From NCBI GenBank assembly GCA_013036095.1, contig JAAXCW010000007.1, positions 62,001-126,000 on the forward strand: 64,000 bases of DNA. Direction: 5' to 3'. Position 1 is the stretch's first letter; each line of letters begins with the position of its first letter. The position numbers and the translations under genes are program-made. Shown here piece after piece: positions 35,969 to 44,644 of the stretch. This DNA is from Vulcanimicrobiota bacterium. GTDB taxonomy: Bacteria > Vulcanimicrobiota > Vulcanimicrobiia > Vulcanimicrobiales > Vulcanimicrobiaceae. Below the pieces are notes generated by a model that was not told where the DNA came from, ran no database searches, and worked only from the letters and a program-made list of their open reading frames with translations.

Positions 35969-36841
35969 GTGCGCATATCGGTCATCATCGCCACCAAAGA
36001 TCGCGCCGAGTATTTGGATCGAGCGCTGGAATCGCTCGGCAAACAGATTGGAGCGCCCTCGTTCGAAGTGATCGTCGTCGACAACGGCTCAACCGATGCG
36101 ACGACGCAGATTGTCGAGCGCGCGCGCGCGCAACAGGCGTTTGAGGTCGTCTACGTTTTTGAGGAGCGCCCCAACCGCGGAGCGGCACGGAACCGCGGCA
36201 TCAACGTTGCTAAGGGTTACCTCATCGCATTCTGTGACGATGACGTCTACGCGCCGCCGGGATGGCTTGCGGCGCACGATGCAGCGCACGAAACGAGCAA
36301 TCTCATCGTCAACGGTCCGATCGTGAATGTGCCGTCATACCACGAGCGGCCCAAACCGGCGCTCGCAAACTATTCGCGAGCTGCGCTCTGCACGTGTAAC
36401 GTTTCTATCCCACGGACCGCGCTGCGCGCGGCAAACGGTTTCGACGAGCAATTTCATCTGTATGGCTGGGAAGATACCGAGCTCGGCGTTCGTCTGAGTC
36501 GCGCCGGTTTGCGTTCGAAGTTCGCATGGGACGCTTACATTTGGCACATCAAACCGCCCGAAGAAGCGTCGTTGGATTCGGAGATGCGCAAAGCGCTCGA
36601 AAAGGCGCGCATGGCGGTACGTTTCGTGCAGAAGGATTCGAGCCTGCGCGTGCGGTCGGCGACCGGCGCGCACGCGGTGAATTTGCTGCGCGCGCGCGTG
36701 CTCGAGCGGATGCTGCCGCTCTATGCCGGGATCGCGACCGACGAACGCAAGCCGGCGCCGGTGCGCGCGTTCGCGCGCGCGCAGTTGCTCGACGGCATCT
36801 ACACCGTAGAACTCGCGCGCGCGTTAAAGGCGAAGGCGTAA
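35969..36841 (+). CDS. family 2 glycosyltransferase
   Basis: This 290-residue GT-A enzyme begins ISVIIATKDRAEYLDRALESL and shows DNGSTDATT, the metal-binding CDDDV and the acceptor-side WEDTELGVRLSRAG (ED catalytic-type motif), as in GT2 chain-extension enzymes. A helical C-terminal extension of about 70 residues follows. No membrane helix is evident. GTG 35969 follows the previous stop by one base. The sugar transferred cannot be told from sequence; context suggests surface glycan synthesis. Confidence 0.85.
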   Translation: MRISVIIATKDRAEYLDRALESLGKQIGAPSFEVIVVDNGSTDATTQIVERARAQQAFEVVYVFEERPNRGAARNRGINVAKGYLIAFCDDDVYAPPGWLAAHDAAHETSNLIVNGPIVNVPSYHERPKPALANYSRAALCTCNVSIPRTALRAANGFDEQFHLYGWEDTELGVRLSRAGLRSKFAWDAYIWHIKPPEEASLDSEMRKALEKARMAVRFVQKDSSLRVRSATGAHAVNLLRARVLERMLPLYAGIATDERKPAPVRAFARAQLLDGIYTVELARALKAKA

Positions 36842-36844
36842 CGG

Positions 36845-37858
36845 ATGCGTGCGCTGGTGTACTGCGCGGGCGGCGGAATCGGCGATTCGCTGATGGCATC
36901 GATCGTTGCCGACGCGCTCAAGCAGCGTTTTGCATCGGTCGACGCACTCACGCTGCCGGCGCACCGTCCGGCGCTCGAACGCGTGCCGGCTTTTGATGCG
37001 GTCCTGGCCGATGATGGCCGCGACGAACGCGCGCTCGCCGACTCACTGGCAGAGCGCGCCTACGATGCCGCGATCGTTACGTGGGCGACTCCGCACACCG
37101 CGCGCGTTCCGCATCTGGCAAAGATCGCCGTGCGGGTCGGGCAGGCGAACCGGCTCTACTCTTGGCGTTTCACGCAGAGGGTTGCCGTCCGAAGTGAACT
37201 GGGCGACGTCACGACGCATTGGTCGCAGATCCTTCTGGACTACGCGCGCGCGATCGACGTCGTGCCGCCGGAAAGACCGGTGTTGCGGTTCGAGCCGTCG
37301 GCGCAAGACGAAAGCGAGGCTGAAGCGATCTGTGCGGAGCTCGGACTCGCGCAAAACGGATTTGCGCTCGTGCATCCCGCCAACGCCATTGCGAGCGAGC
37401 GCGGGATCTGGCCGCTGGAAGGTTGGGCGAACCTCGTGCGCGAGATTGCCGCGCGTTTCAACTTGCCGGTACTGGTGAGCGGGAGCGAGGACGATCGCGA
37501 CATCGTCGAAGGAGTCGTGACGCGGGGCGGCGGTTTCTCTCTCGCGGGAAAAACGACGATCGGTTCGTTCGGCGCAATTGCGCGCCGCTCGGCATTTTTC
37601 GCGGGCGTTACGACCGGCGCCATGCACGTCGCAGCTGCCTGTGGCACGCCGACCGTCGGCATCTATCCGTTTCAAACGGATACGCCGGACCGCTGGGCAC
37701 CGCTCGGCGAACGCACGGCGATCGTTCGCGCGACCTATCCGTGCCGTCCGGGAGAGCGAAAAGAAACCTGCCCCGACTACGCGTGCATCGCGAATCTCGA
37801 CGTGCCGCGCATCATGGCCGCCATCGAGTCGCTGACCGGCGCGCCCGCAGCGGCATGA
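36845..37858 (+). CDS. family 9 glycosyltransferase (heptosyltransferase-like)
   Basis: This 337-residue GT-B protein resembles ADP-heptose:LPS heptosyltransferases. It has AGGGIGDSLMASIVADAL at the N-terminus, FALVHPANAIASERGIWPLEGWANLV and VSGSEDDRDIV in the middle, and the donor-site segment FFAGVTTGAMHVAAACGTPTVGIY. It follows the GT2 gene by 3 bp and overlaps the next GT2 gene by 4 bp (ATGA). The nearby ADP-heptose genes make heptose transfer a reasonable inference. Confidence 0.87.
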   Translation: MRALVYCAGGGIGDSLMASIVADALKQRFASVDALTLPAHRPALERVPAFDAVLADDGRDERALADSLAERAYDAAIVTWATPHTARVPHLAKIAVRVGQANRLYSWRFTQRVAVRSELGDVTTHWSQILLDYARAIDVVPPERPVLRFEPSAQDESEAEAICAELGLAQNGFALVHPANAIASERGIWPLEGWANLVREIAARFNLPVLVSGSEDDRDIVEGVVTRGGGFSLAGKTTIGSFGAIARRSAFFAGVTTGAMHVAAACGTPTVGIYPFQTDTPDRWAPLGERTAIVRATYPCRPGERKETCPDYACIANLDVPRIMAAIESLTGAPAAA

Positions 37859-38757
37859 AGGCGACGATCCAACTCTGCACCTATAACCGCGCGCATCTGC
37901 TGGGCCGCGTGCTCGACGCGTGCTTCGAACAGACAGTTGCGCCCTCGGATTACGAGGTGGTGCTGGTGAACGACGGGTCGACCGACGATACGCCGGCGGT
38001 GATTGCCGCCGCCCAGGCGCGCGCGACGTGTCCGTTCACGGTCGTCAGGAGACCCAATGGCGGCTTGGCGAAAGCCCGCAATTCGGGTCTCGCGCGCTCG
38101 GCTGGAGAGCGGATCATTCTGATCGACGACGACGTGCTGCCGCTTCCAAATTTCGTCGAAGAGCATTTGCGCAGCGACGCTCGGCATCCGCGCGTCATCG
38201 TGCGCGGCGGGGCCATTAACGTCGAAGACTTCGACGATTTACCGCTGCCGATCTGGAGCCTGCGCAATTACAGCGGCAATTATTTTTGGACGACCAACGT
38301 CTCGGTGCCGCTGGCTACGCTGCGGAACGTGGGCGGCTTCAACGAAGATTTTGCCGAGTACGGGTGGGAAGACATCGACGTCGGATTGCGCCTGCGGTTT
38401 GGCGGAGTGAAAGCGGTCTTCAACCCGCGCGCGCTCGTCTATCATTATAAGCCGCGCCCGCGCGCGGCGGACGTCGAAAAAATGCTGCGGCAAGCTCGCG
38501 CGCAAGCGCGTACCGCCGTGCAGCTTGCGAAGCTGCATCCGCACTGGCGCACCTACCTAGCGACCGGCGATAATCCGCTGCAGCGCTTACTGCACGGATG
38601 GATGCGCCGAACCGGAGCCGCAGGGCGGCTGAGATCGAGTCTCGGCTCGCTGACCGGCGACCGTCCGCTGACCGGACGCGAACTGCGCGCCGCGCGCAGG
38701 CTGGCATCCGAAGCGTACTTTGAAGAGCTGGAGCGCGCGCGGCAGGCCGGTTCATGA
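37855..38757 (+). CDS. family 2 glycosyltransferase
   Basis: This is a 300-residue GT-A enzyme starting ATIQLCTYNRAHLLGRVLDAC. It contains VNDGSTDDTP, NGGLAKARNSGL, the metal-binding IDDDV, and WEDIDVGLRLRFGG as the ED motif. The basic, helical C-terminus (about residues 200-300) could associate with membrane or partner enzymes. It overlaps both neighbours by ATGA junctions, so the five glycosyltransferases are probably translated together. Confidence 0.85.
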   Translation: MKATIQLCTYNRAHLLGRVLDACFEQTVAPSDYEVVLVNDGSTDDTPAVIAAAQARATCPFTVVRRPNGGLAKARNSGLARSAGERIILIDDDVLPLPNFVEEHLRSDARHPRVIVRGGAINVEDFDDLPLPIWSLRNYSGNYFWTTNVSVPLATLRNVGGFNEDFAEYGWEDIDVGLRLRFGGVKAVFNPRALVYHYKPRPRAADVEKMLRQARAQARTAVQLAKLHPHWRTYLATGDNPLQRLLHGWMRRTGAAGRLRSSLGSLTGDRPLTGRELRAARRLASEAYFEELERARQAGS

Positions 38758-39749
38758 AGCGGATCGTACTCGTCCGCACCGACCGGATCGGCGACCTGAT
38801 GCTTTCGACGCCCGCGATCGCTACGGTGCGCGCATCTTTTCCCGAAGCTCACGTGACGATGGTTTGCAGTTCATACAATCGCGTCGTCATGGAAAGAAAT
38901 ACCGACGTTGACGAACTTGTCGACCTTCCCAGCGGCATGCGGCCGGCGCTGTTCGGGGCGACGTTTCGTGGAAAGGCCGATCTCGCGATCGCGCTCGCGC
39001 CGCGCGTACCCGACCTTGCGATTGCCGCCGGAACACAGGCGCGCACCCGCGTAGGATACACGTACGGAAGGCGTTATCTGATGCGCTTAATGCTGCACCG
39101 GTTCGTCAACGTGTTGATGACCTCGGAAGCCGATCCGCAGTTGAGCGAACGGCACCCTGGCCGGCGCGTTCGCCACGAAGTCGATCAGCTGCTCGATCTG
39201 GTCGCGCTGGGCGGCGCGAAGCAGCGCGTGGAGCGTTTACGTTTGGATATCACCGACGAAGATCGCGCCGCAGTCGCATTCGTCCCCGAGGCTCCCATCG
39301 TTTTTCATTTGGGGAGGCGATGGTTTCGTGACGGCAGCACGCTTGATTCCACCCTGCAGCTGCTCGGCGATTTGCACCGCTTCGATCTGCCCATCGTGGT
39401 GACATATGCGCCGGACTGCGACCGCTACGTCGCGGCGATCGCGGAAACGCGCGCCGCCGACATCGTGCTCGGCGGCCTGCCCTTTCATCGCTGGGCTGCG
39501 GTTTTCGAACGGGCCCGCGTCGTCGTCACCGTGGACACGGGGGCAACGCACGTTGCGAGTGCGGTGCGCAGGCCGTCGGTTGTCGCTTTCGAACACCGCT
39601 ACTTCCACTTGAACTCACAGGAATGGCCGCCCTACAAAGTGCCGAGCGTGCTCGTGCGCAAGCCGCGCCACGAAAATCCGGAGTCGCTCGCCCAATTGCG
39701 AGGCGACGTGCTGCAAGGCGTTGCAAAACTGCTGGGTGCGCGTGCCTGA
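38754..39749 (+). CDS. family 9 glycosyltransferase (heptosyltransferase-like)
   Basis: This 331-residue GT-B protein starts KRIVLVRTDRIGDLMLSTPAI, the classic heptosyltransferase N-terminus. It contains FHLGRRWFRDGS and the donor-site region VVTVDTGATHVASAVRRPSVVAF. It is more typical of the family than the GT9 gene two positions upstream. ATG 38754 overlaps the previous stop; its 3' end overlaps the next gene by 8 bp. Confidence 0.9.
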   Translation: MKRIVLVRTDRIGDLMLSTPAIATVRASFPEAHVTMVCSSYNRVVMERNTDVDELVDLPSGMRPALFGATFRGKADLAIALAPRVPDLAIAAGTQARTRVGYTYGRRYLMRLMLHRFVNVLMTSEADPQLSERHPGRRVRHEVDQLLDLVALGGAKQRVERLRLDITDEDRAAVAFVPEAPIVFHLGRRWFRDGSTLDSTLQLLGDLHRFDLPIVVTYAPDCDRYVAAIAETRAADIVLGGLPFHRWAAVFERARVVVTVDTGATHVASAVRRPSVVAFEHRYFHLNSQEWPPYKVPSVLVRKPRHENPESLAQLRGDVLQGVAKLLGARA

Positions 39750-40626
39750 GATTTCGGTCGTCGTGCCGACGTACAACCGCATCGAGACGCTGCGTCACGT
39801 TCTTCCGTCCCTGCTCGCGCAAGATCTTCCGCCGGAGAGCTTCGAGGTACTCGTCTGCGACTCCAACTCCAACGACGGGACCGCGGAGTACCTGACGAAG
39901 ATGCGGGAGCTCTATCCGAACGTCGATCACCTCCCCGGTGCGTATTCGGGGCGGGCGATGGCGCGTAACGCCGGCATCGAGCGCGCGCGCGGGTCGGTCG
40001 TTCTCTTCAACGATTCAGACATCGTCGCATCGCCAGACTTACTTTCGCGGCATCTCGAGCATCACCGGAACCAACGCGATATCGCGGTTGTCGGTCTCGA
40101 AGTGCAAGTCCGCTCGCTTGAAGATTACAAAGCGAAGCGCGATCACCCGGAGACTCGGCGCGGGTTGCATCCGCCGGGACGCAAACGGTTGAGTTGGCTG
40201 TACTTTTTGACCGGCAACGCGTCGGCGCGGCGCGAGGATTTGCTGCGCGTTGGCTGCTTCGACCAATCGTTTACGGGATACGGACACGAGGATTTGGAGC
40301 TCGGTTACCGCCTGCAAAAAGCCGGCATTAAGATTCTCTACGAACCGCGCGCCGTGAACTATCACTGGCAAGACGTCGGCCACGAGGACCAGGTCGAGAA
40401 GATGAAACTGGCGGGCCGCTCGACCGTGCGCTTTTACCGTAAGCATCCCGATTTCAAAGTGATGGCCAATCTCGGAATGACCCCGGTTTCGCTGGCGTTG
40501 CACTCTGCGCTGACCAAAGTTCCGTGGCTGCTGGGGTACTTCGACAAGCGGGCCGGGAAGTCGAAGTTTGCGCGCAGCCTGATCCAGCAGTACTATTACG
40601 TTTCCGGAATCAAGAGCGCATTATGA
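39742..40626 (+). CDS. family 2 glycosyltransferase
   Basis: This 294-residue GT-A protein starts PEISVVVPTYNRIETLRHVLPSLL. It has CDSNSNDGTAEYL and GRAMARNAGIERARG, FNDSDIV in the metal-binding position (NDSD rather than DDD), and YGHEDLELGYRLQKAG as the ED motif. It is the last of the alternating GT2/GT9 series; aspS begins within its stop codon (ATGA). GTG 39742 lies inside the end of the previous gene. Confidence 0.86.
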   Translation: MPEISVVVPTYNRIETLRHVLPSLLAQDLPPESFEVLVCDSNSNDGTAEYLTKMRELYPNVDHLPGAYSGRAMARNAGIERARGSVVLFNDSDIVASPDLLSRHLEHHRNQRDIAVVGLEVQVRSLEDYKAKRDHPETRRGLHPPGRKRLSWLYFLTGNASARREDLLRVGCFDQSFTGYGHEDLELGYRLQKAGIKILYEPRAVNYHWQDVGHEDQVEKMKLAGRSTVRFYRKHPDFKVMANLGMTPVSLALHSALTKVPWLLGYFDKRAGKSKFARSLIQQYYYVSGIKSAL

Positions 40627-42374
40627 AATATTCTTGCGGCGCGTTGCGCGCGAGCGATGAAAGGGCAGTCGTCGAACTGGCGGGCTGGGTGAACGTCCGG
40701 CGCGATCACGGCGGCTTGATCTTTGCCGACCTGCGCGATCGCGACGGCATCACGCAGATCGTCTTCGATCCGCAGCGGGCGAGCTTCGGCGAAGCGGAAC
40801 GGCTCCGTCACGAGGACGTCATCCGCGTGCGGGGGACCGTCCGGCGCCGGCCGGCCGGAACCGAAAACGCGAAACTGCCGACGGGCGAGATCGAGGTTTC
40901 GGTCGACGATCTCGAGGTTATCAACCGCTCCGCGGTGCCGCCGTTCCAAATCAACAAAGACGACGACGTCGACGAGAACTTGCGCATGCAGTACCGTTAT
41001 CTCGATCTGCGCCGCGCGCCGCTCCAGCGCAACATCACTCTACGCCACAAAATCGTTAAGGCGATGCGCGACTTTTTCGACGAGCGGGGCTTTCTTGAGA
41101 TCGAAACGCCGATGCTCATCAAGTCGACGCCCGAAGGCGCGCGCGATTTCCTGGTGCCGAGTCGCCTCCATCCGGGATCGTTTTACGCTCTGCCGCAGTC
41201 GCCGCAACTGCTCAAGCAACTTCTGATGATCGCCGGCTTCGGACGGTACATGCAAATTGCGCGGTGCATGCGTGACGAAGATTCGCGCGCCGACCGGCAG
41301 ACCGAGTTTACGCAGCTCGACGTCGAGTTGTCGTTTTGCACGCAAGAGGAAGTGCTCGAGATCATGGAGTCGTGCATGCGACACGTTTGGCGCGAAGCGC
41401 TCGACGTTGAGTTGCAACCCTTCCCGCGGCTGGCGCACGTGCAAGCGATGGGGACTTACGGAAGCGATAAACCCGACCTGCGTTTCGGATTAGAATTGCA
41501 GCGCGTCAACAACGTCTTCGCCAAAACGGATTTCGCGATCTTTAAGTCAGTCATCGACGCGAACGGCGCGATCGTCGCGCTGCGTTATCCCGGCGGGGCG
41601 GCGCTCTCGCGCCGCGACTTCGACGTGCTCGTCGAGATCGCCAAGCAAAACGGCGCCAAGGGCATGGTCTGGGTTGCGCTCGGCGCCGACGGTGTGAAGA
41701 GTTCCGCTTCCAAGTTCATCGACGAAAGCGCGGCCACGCAACTGCGCGAACGAACGCAGTCAGAAACGGGCGACGCGGTCTTGCTGTTTGCCGACGCCGG
41801 CACTGCCGCGCTGAGCGCGGCGGGAAAGATGCGCAACGTCGTGGCGGAGCGCGCCGGGCTGCGCGATCCGAATTCGTTCGCCTTTGCGTGGATTACCGAC
41901 TTCCCGCTCTTCGAAGCGGACGAGGCGACGGGCAAGCCCGCTCCGGCGCACCATCCGTTCACCGCGCCGGCTGACGATCAGTGGGCGCTACTTGAGTCGG
42001 ATCCGCTGCGCATGCGCGCGCAGCATTACGACATGGTGCTCAACGGCTTTGAGTTGGGAAGCGGCTCGATCCGCATTCACAAAGCCGACTTCCAGCGCAA
42101 AATCTTCGCGATGCTTGGCCTCACGCCCGAGCAGGTCGACGATCGGTTCGGATTCTTCTTGCGCGCGCTCGACTACGGCGCGCCGCCTCACGGCGGCATG
42201 GCGCTCGGCATCGATCGCATCGTCATGATTGCGGCCGGCGAAACCAGCATCCGCGACGTTATCGCGTTTCCAAAAAACCAGCTCATGCGCGACGTCATGA
42301 TGGACGCGCCTTCGGCCGTGCCCGAACAGCTCGTTACGGATCTTTCGTTGCGCTTAGTTCCTCCGCGCACCTAG
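40623..42374 (+). CDS. aspS: aspartyl-tRNA synthetase
   Basis: This is a 583-residue bacterial-type class II synthetase. It has an N-terminal OB anticodon-binding domain (VELAGWVNVRRDHGG), motif 2 (ARCMRDEDSRADRQTEFTQLD) and the bacterial GAD insertion domain (about residues 295-415). Motif 3 is GGMALGIDRIVM near the C-terminus. The full length and the GAD domain separate it from archaeal AspRS. ATG 40623 overlaps the glycosyltransferase stop. Whether it also charges tRNA-Asn cannot be told here. Confidence 0.96.
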   Translation: MKYSCGALRASDERAVVELAGWVNVRRDHGGLIFADLRDRDGITQIVFDPQRASFGEAERLRHEDVIRVRGTVRRRPAGTENAKLPTGEIEVSVDDLEVINRSAVPPFQINKDDDVDENLRMQYRYLDLRRAPLQRNITLRHKIVKAMRDFFDERGFLEIETPMLIKSTPEGARDFLVPSRLHPGSFYALPQSPQLLKQLLMIAGFGRYMQIARCMRDEDSRADRQTEFTQLDVELSFCTQEEVLEIMESCMRHVWREALDVELQPFPRLAHVQAMGTYGSDKPDLRFGLELQRVNNVFAKTDFAIFKSVIDANGAIVALRYPGGAALSRRDFDVLVEIAKQNGAKGMVWVALGADGVKSSASKFIDESAATQLRERTQSETGDAVLLFADAGTAALSAAGKMRNVVAERAGLRDPNSFAFAWITDFPLFEADEATGKPAPAHHPFTAPADDQWALLESDPLRMRAQHYDMVLNGFELGSGSIRIHKADFQRKIFAMLGLTPEQVDDRFGFFLRALDYGAPPHGGMALGIDRIVMIAAGETSIRDVIAFPKNQLMRDVMMDAPSAVPEQLVTDLSLRLVPPRT

Positions 42375-42429
42375 TATCTTGAGGCAGTAACACCGTCCGA
42401 ACGTCGCCGAAAGTCGCCCCAAAACCGCT

Positions 42430-42506
42430 GGCGAAAAAACGTCCATGTCTTTTCGCCGCTAGAGCGTTTTTCGGAAAAACAAGTTTTGAAGTCGACATTC
42501 TGTCGA
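42430..42506. terminator. cluster of three hairpins between convergent aspS and udg
   Basis: The 181-bp gap between aspS and the convergent DNA glycosylase gene holds three inverted repeats. GGCGAAAA (42430-42437) pairs with TTTTCGCC (42450-42457); GTTTTT (42466-42471) pairs with AAAAAC (42475-42480); TCGAC (42492-42496) pairs with GTCGA (42502-42506). The A/T-rich arms of the first two give U-tracts on both strands, so a bidirectional terminator is the simplest reading. No gene is seen in the gap. Confidence 0.5.
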
Positions 42507-42555
42507 GTCCGAAAACAACCGCACTTTTTGAGGCGACCTCCGGCGACGCTCCTGG

Positions 42556-43254
42556 CTACACCGCCAATAGTTCTCCTGCCCGCGTAAAGATCGCGTCGAA
42601 CATTGCGCGCGTGAGCTTGCCCGTGTTCGTGTTTTGACGGCTCGGATGAAATGACGAGATGAGCGTTACGACGCGCTTGCCCTTCGTTGCCGTCAATTCC
42701 GCGCCGTGTCCGAAGCGCCAGCGTTTGGTCGAGAGCGAATAGCCGGCAGCCTGGAGCGCTTCGATCGCGGCCCTCGTTCCGATCGCGCCAAGGCCGATGA
42801 CGACCCGCAGGCGGCCGAGCGCTTCGACCTCGCGTACGAGATAGGGAAAACACTTGCGCAGCTGCGAGGGCGTCGGTTTGTTTTGCGGCGGCGCGCACCG
42901 CAGCGCGGCAGTAATGTAGGTGTCATGCAGTTGCAGGCCGTCGTCCGCGTGTGAGACTGTCGCTTGATTCGCAAAGCCGGCGCGGTGCAGCGCCGGATAG
43001 AGAAAGTCGCCCGATGCGTCGCCCGTGAAGGGTCGCCCGGTGCGGTTACTGCCGTGCGCACCGGGTGCGAGGCCGACGAGCAAAACGCGTGCGTTCGGAT
43101 CACCGAATCCCGGGACCGGCTTGCCCCAGTATGTGAGACCGCGATAAGCGCGCTTCTTCTCCGTCGCAACTTGCGCGCAGTAGCGCCGCAGTTCGCGGCA
43201 CTTTGTGCACGCGATGACTTCGGAGTGGATGGCGTCCAACGTTTTCGCGCTCAC
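42556..43254 (-). CDS. uracil-DNA glycosylase, family 5 (UdgB-like)
   Basis: This 232-residue FeS-type uracil-DNA glycosylase removes uracil from DNA. It has the N-terminal cysteine pattern CTKCRELRRYC, motif A GLAPGAHGSNRTGRPFTGDASG, AALRCAPPQNKP with a further Cys, and the late motif SFHPSRQNTNTGKLT. The GLAPGAHGSN form (no acidic residue as in family 1/4) fits family 5, which also acts on hypoxanthine in some bacteria. GTG 43254 overlaps the trmL stop (GTGA); longer upstream readings are antisense to neighbouring genes. Confidence 0.88.
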   Translation of the reverse strand: MSAKTLDAIHSEVIACTKCRELRRYCAQVATEKKRAYRGLTYWGKPVPGFGDPNARVLLVGLAPGAHGSNRTGRPFTGDASGDFLYPALHRAGFANQATVSHADDGLQLHDTYITAALRCAPPQNKPTPSQLRKCFPYLVREVEALGRLRVVIGLGAIGTRAAIEALQAAGYSLSTKRWRFGHGAELTATKGKRVVTLISSFHPSRQNTNTGKLTRAMFDAIFTRAGELLAV

Positions 43255-43760
43255 TGCAGGCCCGGAAAACCTAACTGCGCCAGCGCCGCATAGGTTGCGA
43301 CGCCGACAGCCGTCGACAGATTGATGCTGCGTACGGTCCCTGGCCGCATTGGTATCCGGAGGCAATGTTCCGGATCGCGAGCCAGCAGTTCGTCCGGTAA
43401 GCCTTTGGTTTCTTTGCCGAAAACGAGAATGTCTCCGCGATGGAAATACGCATTTGCGTATGACAGCGAAGCGCGCGTCGAAAAATACCAGCGCCGCGAA
43501 TCGGATGTCGCGGAGAGGAATGCGTCGAGACTGGGATGCAGCGTTATGCTCACGTGCTCCCAGTAGTCGAGGCCGGCGCGCTTGAGCTCGCGATCGTCGA
43601 TAGAGAAACCGAGCGGTTCGACCAAGTGAAGCGCGCAGCCGGTCGCGGCGCACAGGCGCGCAACGTTGCCCGTGTTCGGCGGAATCTCCGGTTCGACGAG
43701 CGCGATCTGTAGCGGTGCGTCGCCGGCAGAGCGGCCGGAAAGGCGATCCTGCGGCTGCAT
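43251..43760 (-). CDS. trmL: tRNA (cytidine/uridine-34-2'-O)-methyltransferase
   Basis: This 169-residue SPOUT methyltransferase modifies the wobble ribose of tRNA-Leu. It shows IALVEPEIPPNTGNVARLCAATG, LVEPLGF, VFGKETKGLP and the knot segment IPMRPGTVRSINLSTAVGVATYA. Its N-terminus has about 17 residues more than YibK, so a later start is possible. ATG 43760 overlaps the C39-like gene's stop by one base (TAATG). Confidence 0.92.
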   Translation of the reverse strand: MQPQDRLSGRSAGDAPLQIALVEPEIPPNTGNVARLCAATGCALHLVEPLGFSIDDRELKRAGLDYWEHVSITLHPSLDAFLSATSDSRRWYFSTRASLSYANAYFHRGDILVFGKETKGLPDELLARDPEHCLRIPMRPGTVRSINLSTAVGVATYAALAQLGFPGLQ

Positions 43761-44644
43761 TACGCGTTAGCGATGGGGACAAAATCGAGACCGGCCGGCG
43801 CGACGGCGTACGCTACGCCGTTGTTGCGCTGCCAAACTCTTTCGATCGCGGAGCGCGGATAGACGACGCGTACGTTGGGCGCCGCCGGATCGTTCATGGC
43901 GCAGTCGCCGCTCGCGGTAAAACCGCAGAGCACGGAAAGATGTCCGTCGGAGTGTTCGAGCGGAGCGCCCGGGAGTTCGTCGCCCTTCCAACTGTACGAA
44001 ACGGCGAGCGGAATGCCGGCGTCGATCAAGCGCGCGGCGTGGTCGAGATTCCGCAAGTACACGACGGCGGCGCGCAGTCCCAAACTGCCGCTGAACGCGA
44101 CGTTGAACGACCAGTTGCCGGTGCCGTTGTACGCGCGATCGAAGACGGCGCGCGCGGTCGTGGCGGCGTCGAAATCCAAGCCGTGATAGGCGTTGAGCAT
44201 CGAGAGCGCCGTCGGACTGCACCAGCCGCGCTCGCCGTGCTCGCCATACTGCGATCGCGCCGGAACGTCGAGTATGCGAGCCGGCGCAGCATACGGCAGC
44301 GATGGCTCCAGGCGCTCGGGCGTCGCAAAATACAACGCGTTGAAGTCAACCTCCGGCGCGCGAACCTCGATCCCATCGAACGGCTGGGCGCTGCGAATTA
44401 CGTCGACGTCAACGGCGACATCGGCGTGTTGCGTGCTGAAAGACTTTCGCCCGTCTGCCGACCATTCGGCATAGGGCAGCCACTCGGTGGCCGGCGCATG
44501 CGCACGCAGCAGCCGGAACTCGATCGAGCCGCGATCGGCGAACGTGTTCCAGCTCAGCACGCCTTCGCGTGCGGGTTCAAACGTCAGCCGCGCGCTTTCG
44601 CGGGCGTCGTACGAAACTGCGAGCGCTATATCTGCCAGTCCCAA
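43760..44644 (-). CDS. C39-like (papain-type) peptidase family protein
   Basis: The protein (294 residues from TTG 44644) has a beta-rich N-terminal half (about residues 1-145) and a C39_2-type peptidase domain. The latter shows VPARSQYGEHGERGWCSPTALSM with the catalytic Cys, SDGHLSVLCGF with the His and MNDPAAP with the Asp. No signal peptide is seen from this start. Another possible start is an ATA overlapping the stop of the binding-protein gene (ATAG, near 44632). It follows a peptide-binding lipoprotein gene, so it may hydrolyse imported or murein-derived peptides. Confidence 0.8.
   Translation of the reverse strand: MGLADIALAVSYDARESARLTFEPAREGVLSWNTFADRGSIEFRLLRAHAPATEWLPYAEWSADGRKSFSTQHADVAVDVDVIRSAQPFDGIEVRAPEVDFNALYFATPERLEPSLPYAAPARILDVPARSQYGEHGERGWCSPTALSMLNAYHGLDFDAATTARAVFDRAYNGTGNWSFNVAFSGSLGLRAAVVYLRNLDHAARLIDAGIPLAVSYSWKGDELPGAPLEHSDGHLSVLCGFTASGDCAMNDPAAPNVRVVYPRSAIERVWQRNNGVAYAVAPAGLDFVPIANA

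Noticed and set aside
44632..44644. AUA start for the C39-like peptidase gene as a further unusual-start case
   Set aside because: An ATA overlapping the upstream stop as ATAG is present, but an in-frame TTG at 44644 is available, so it is not needed.
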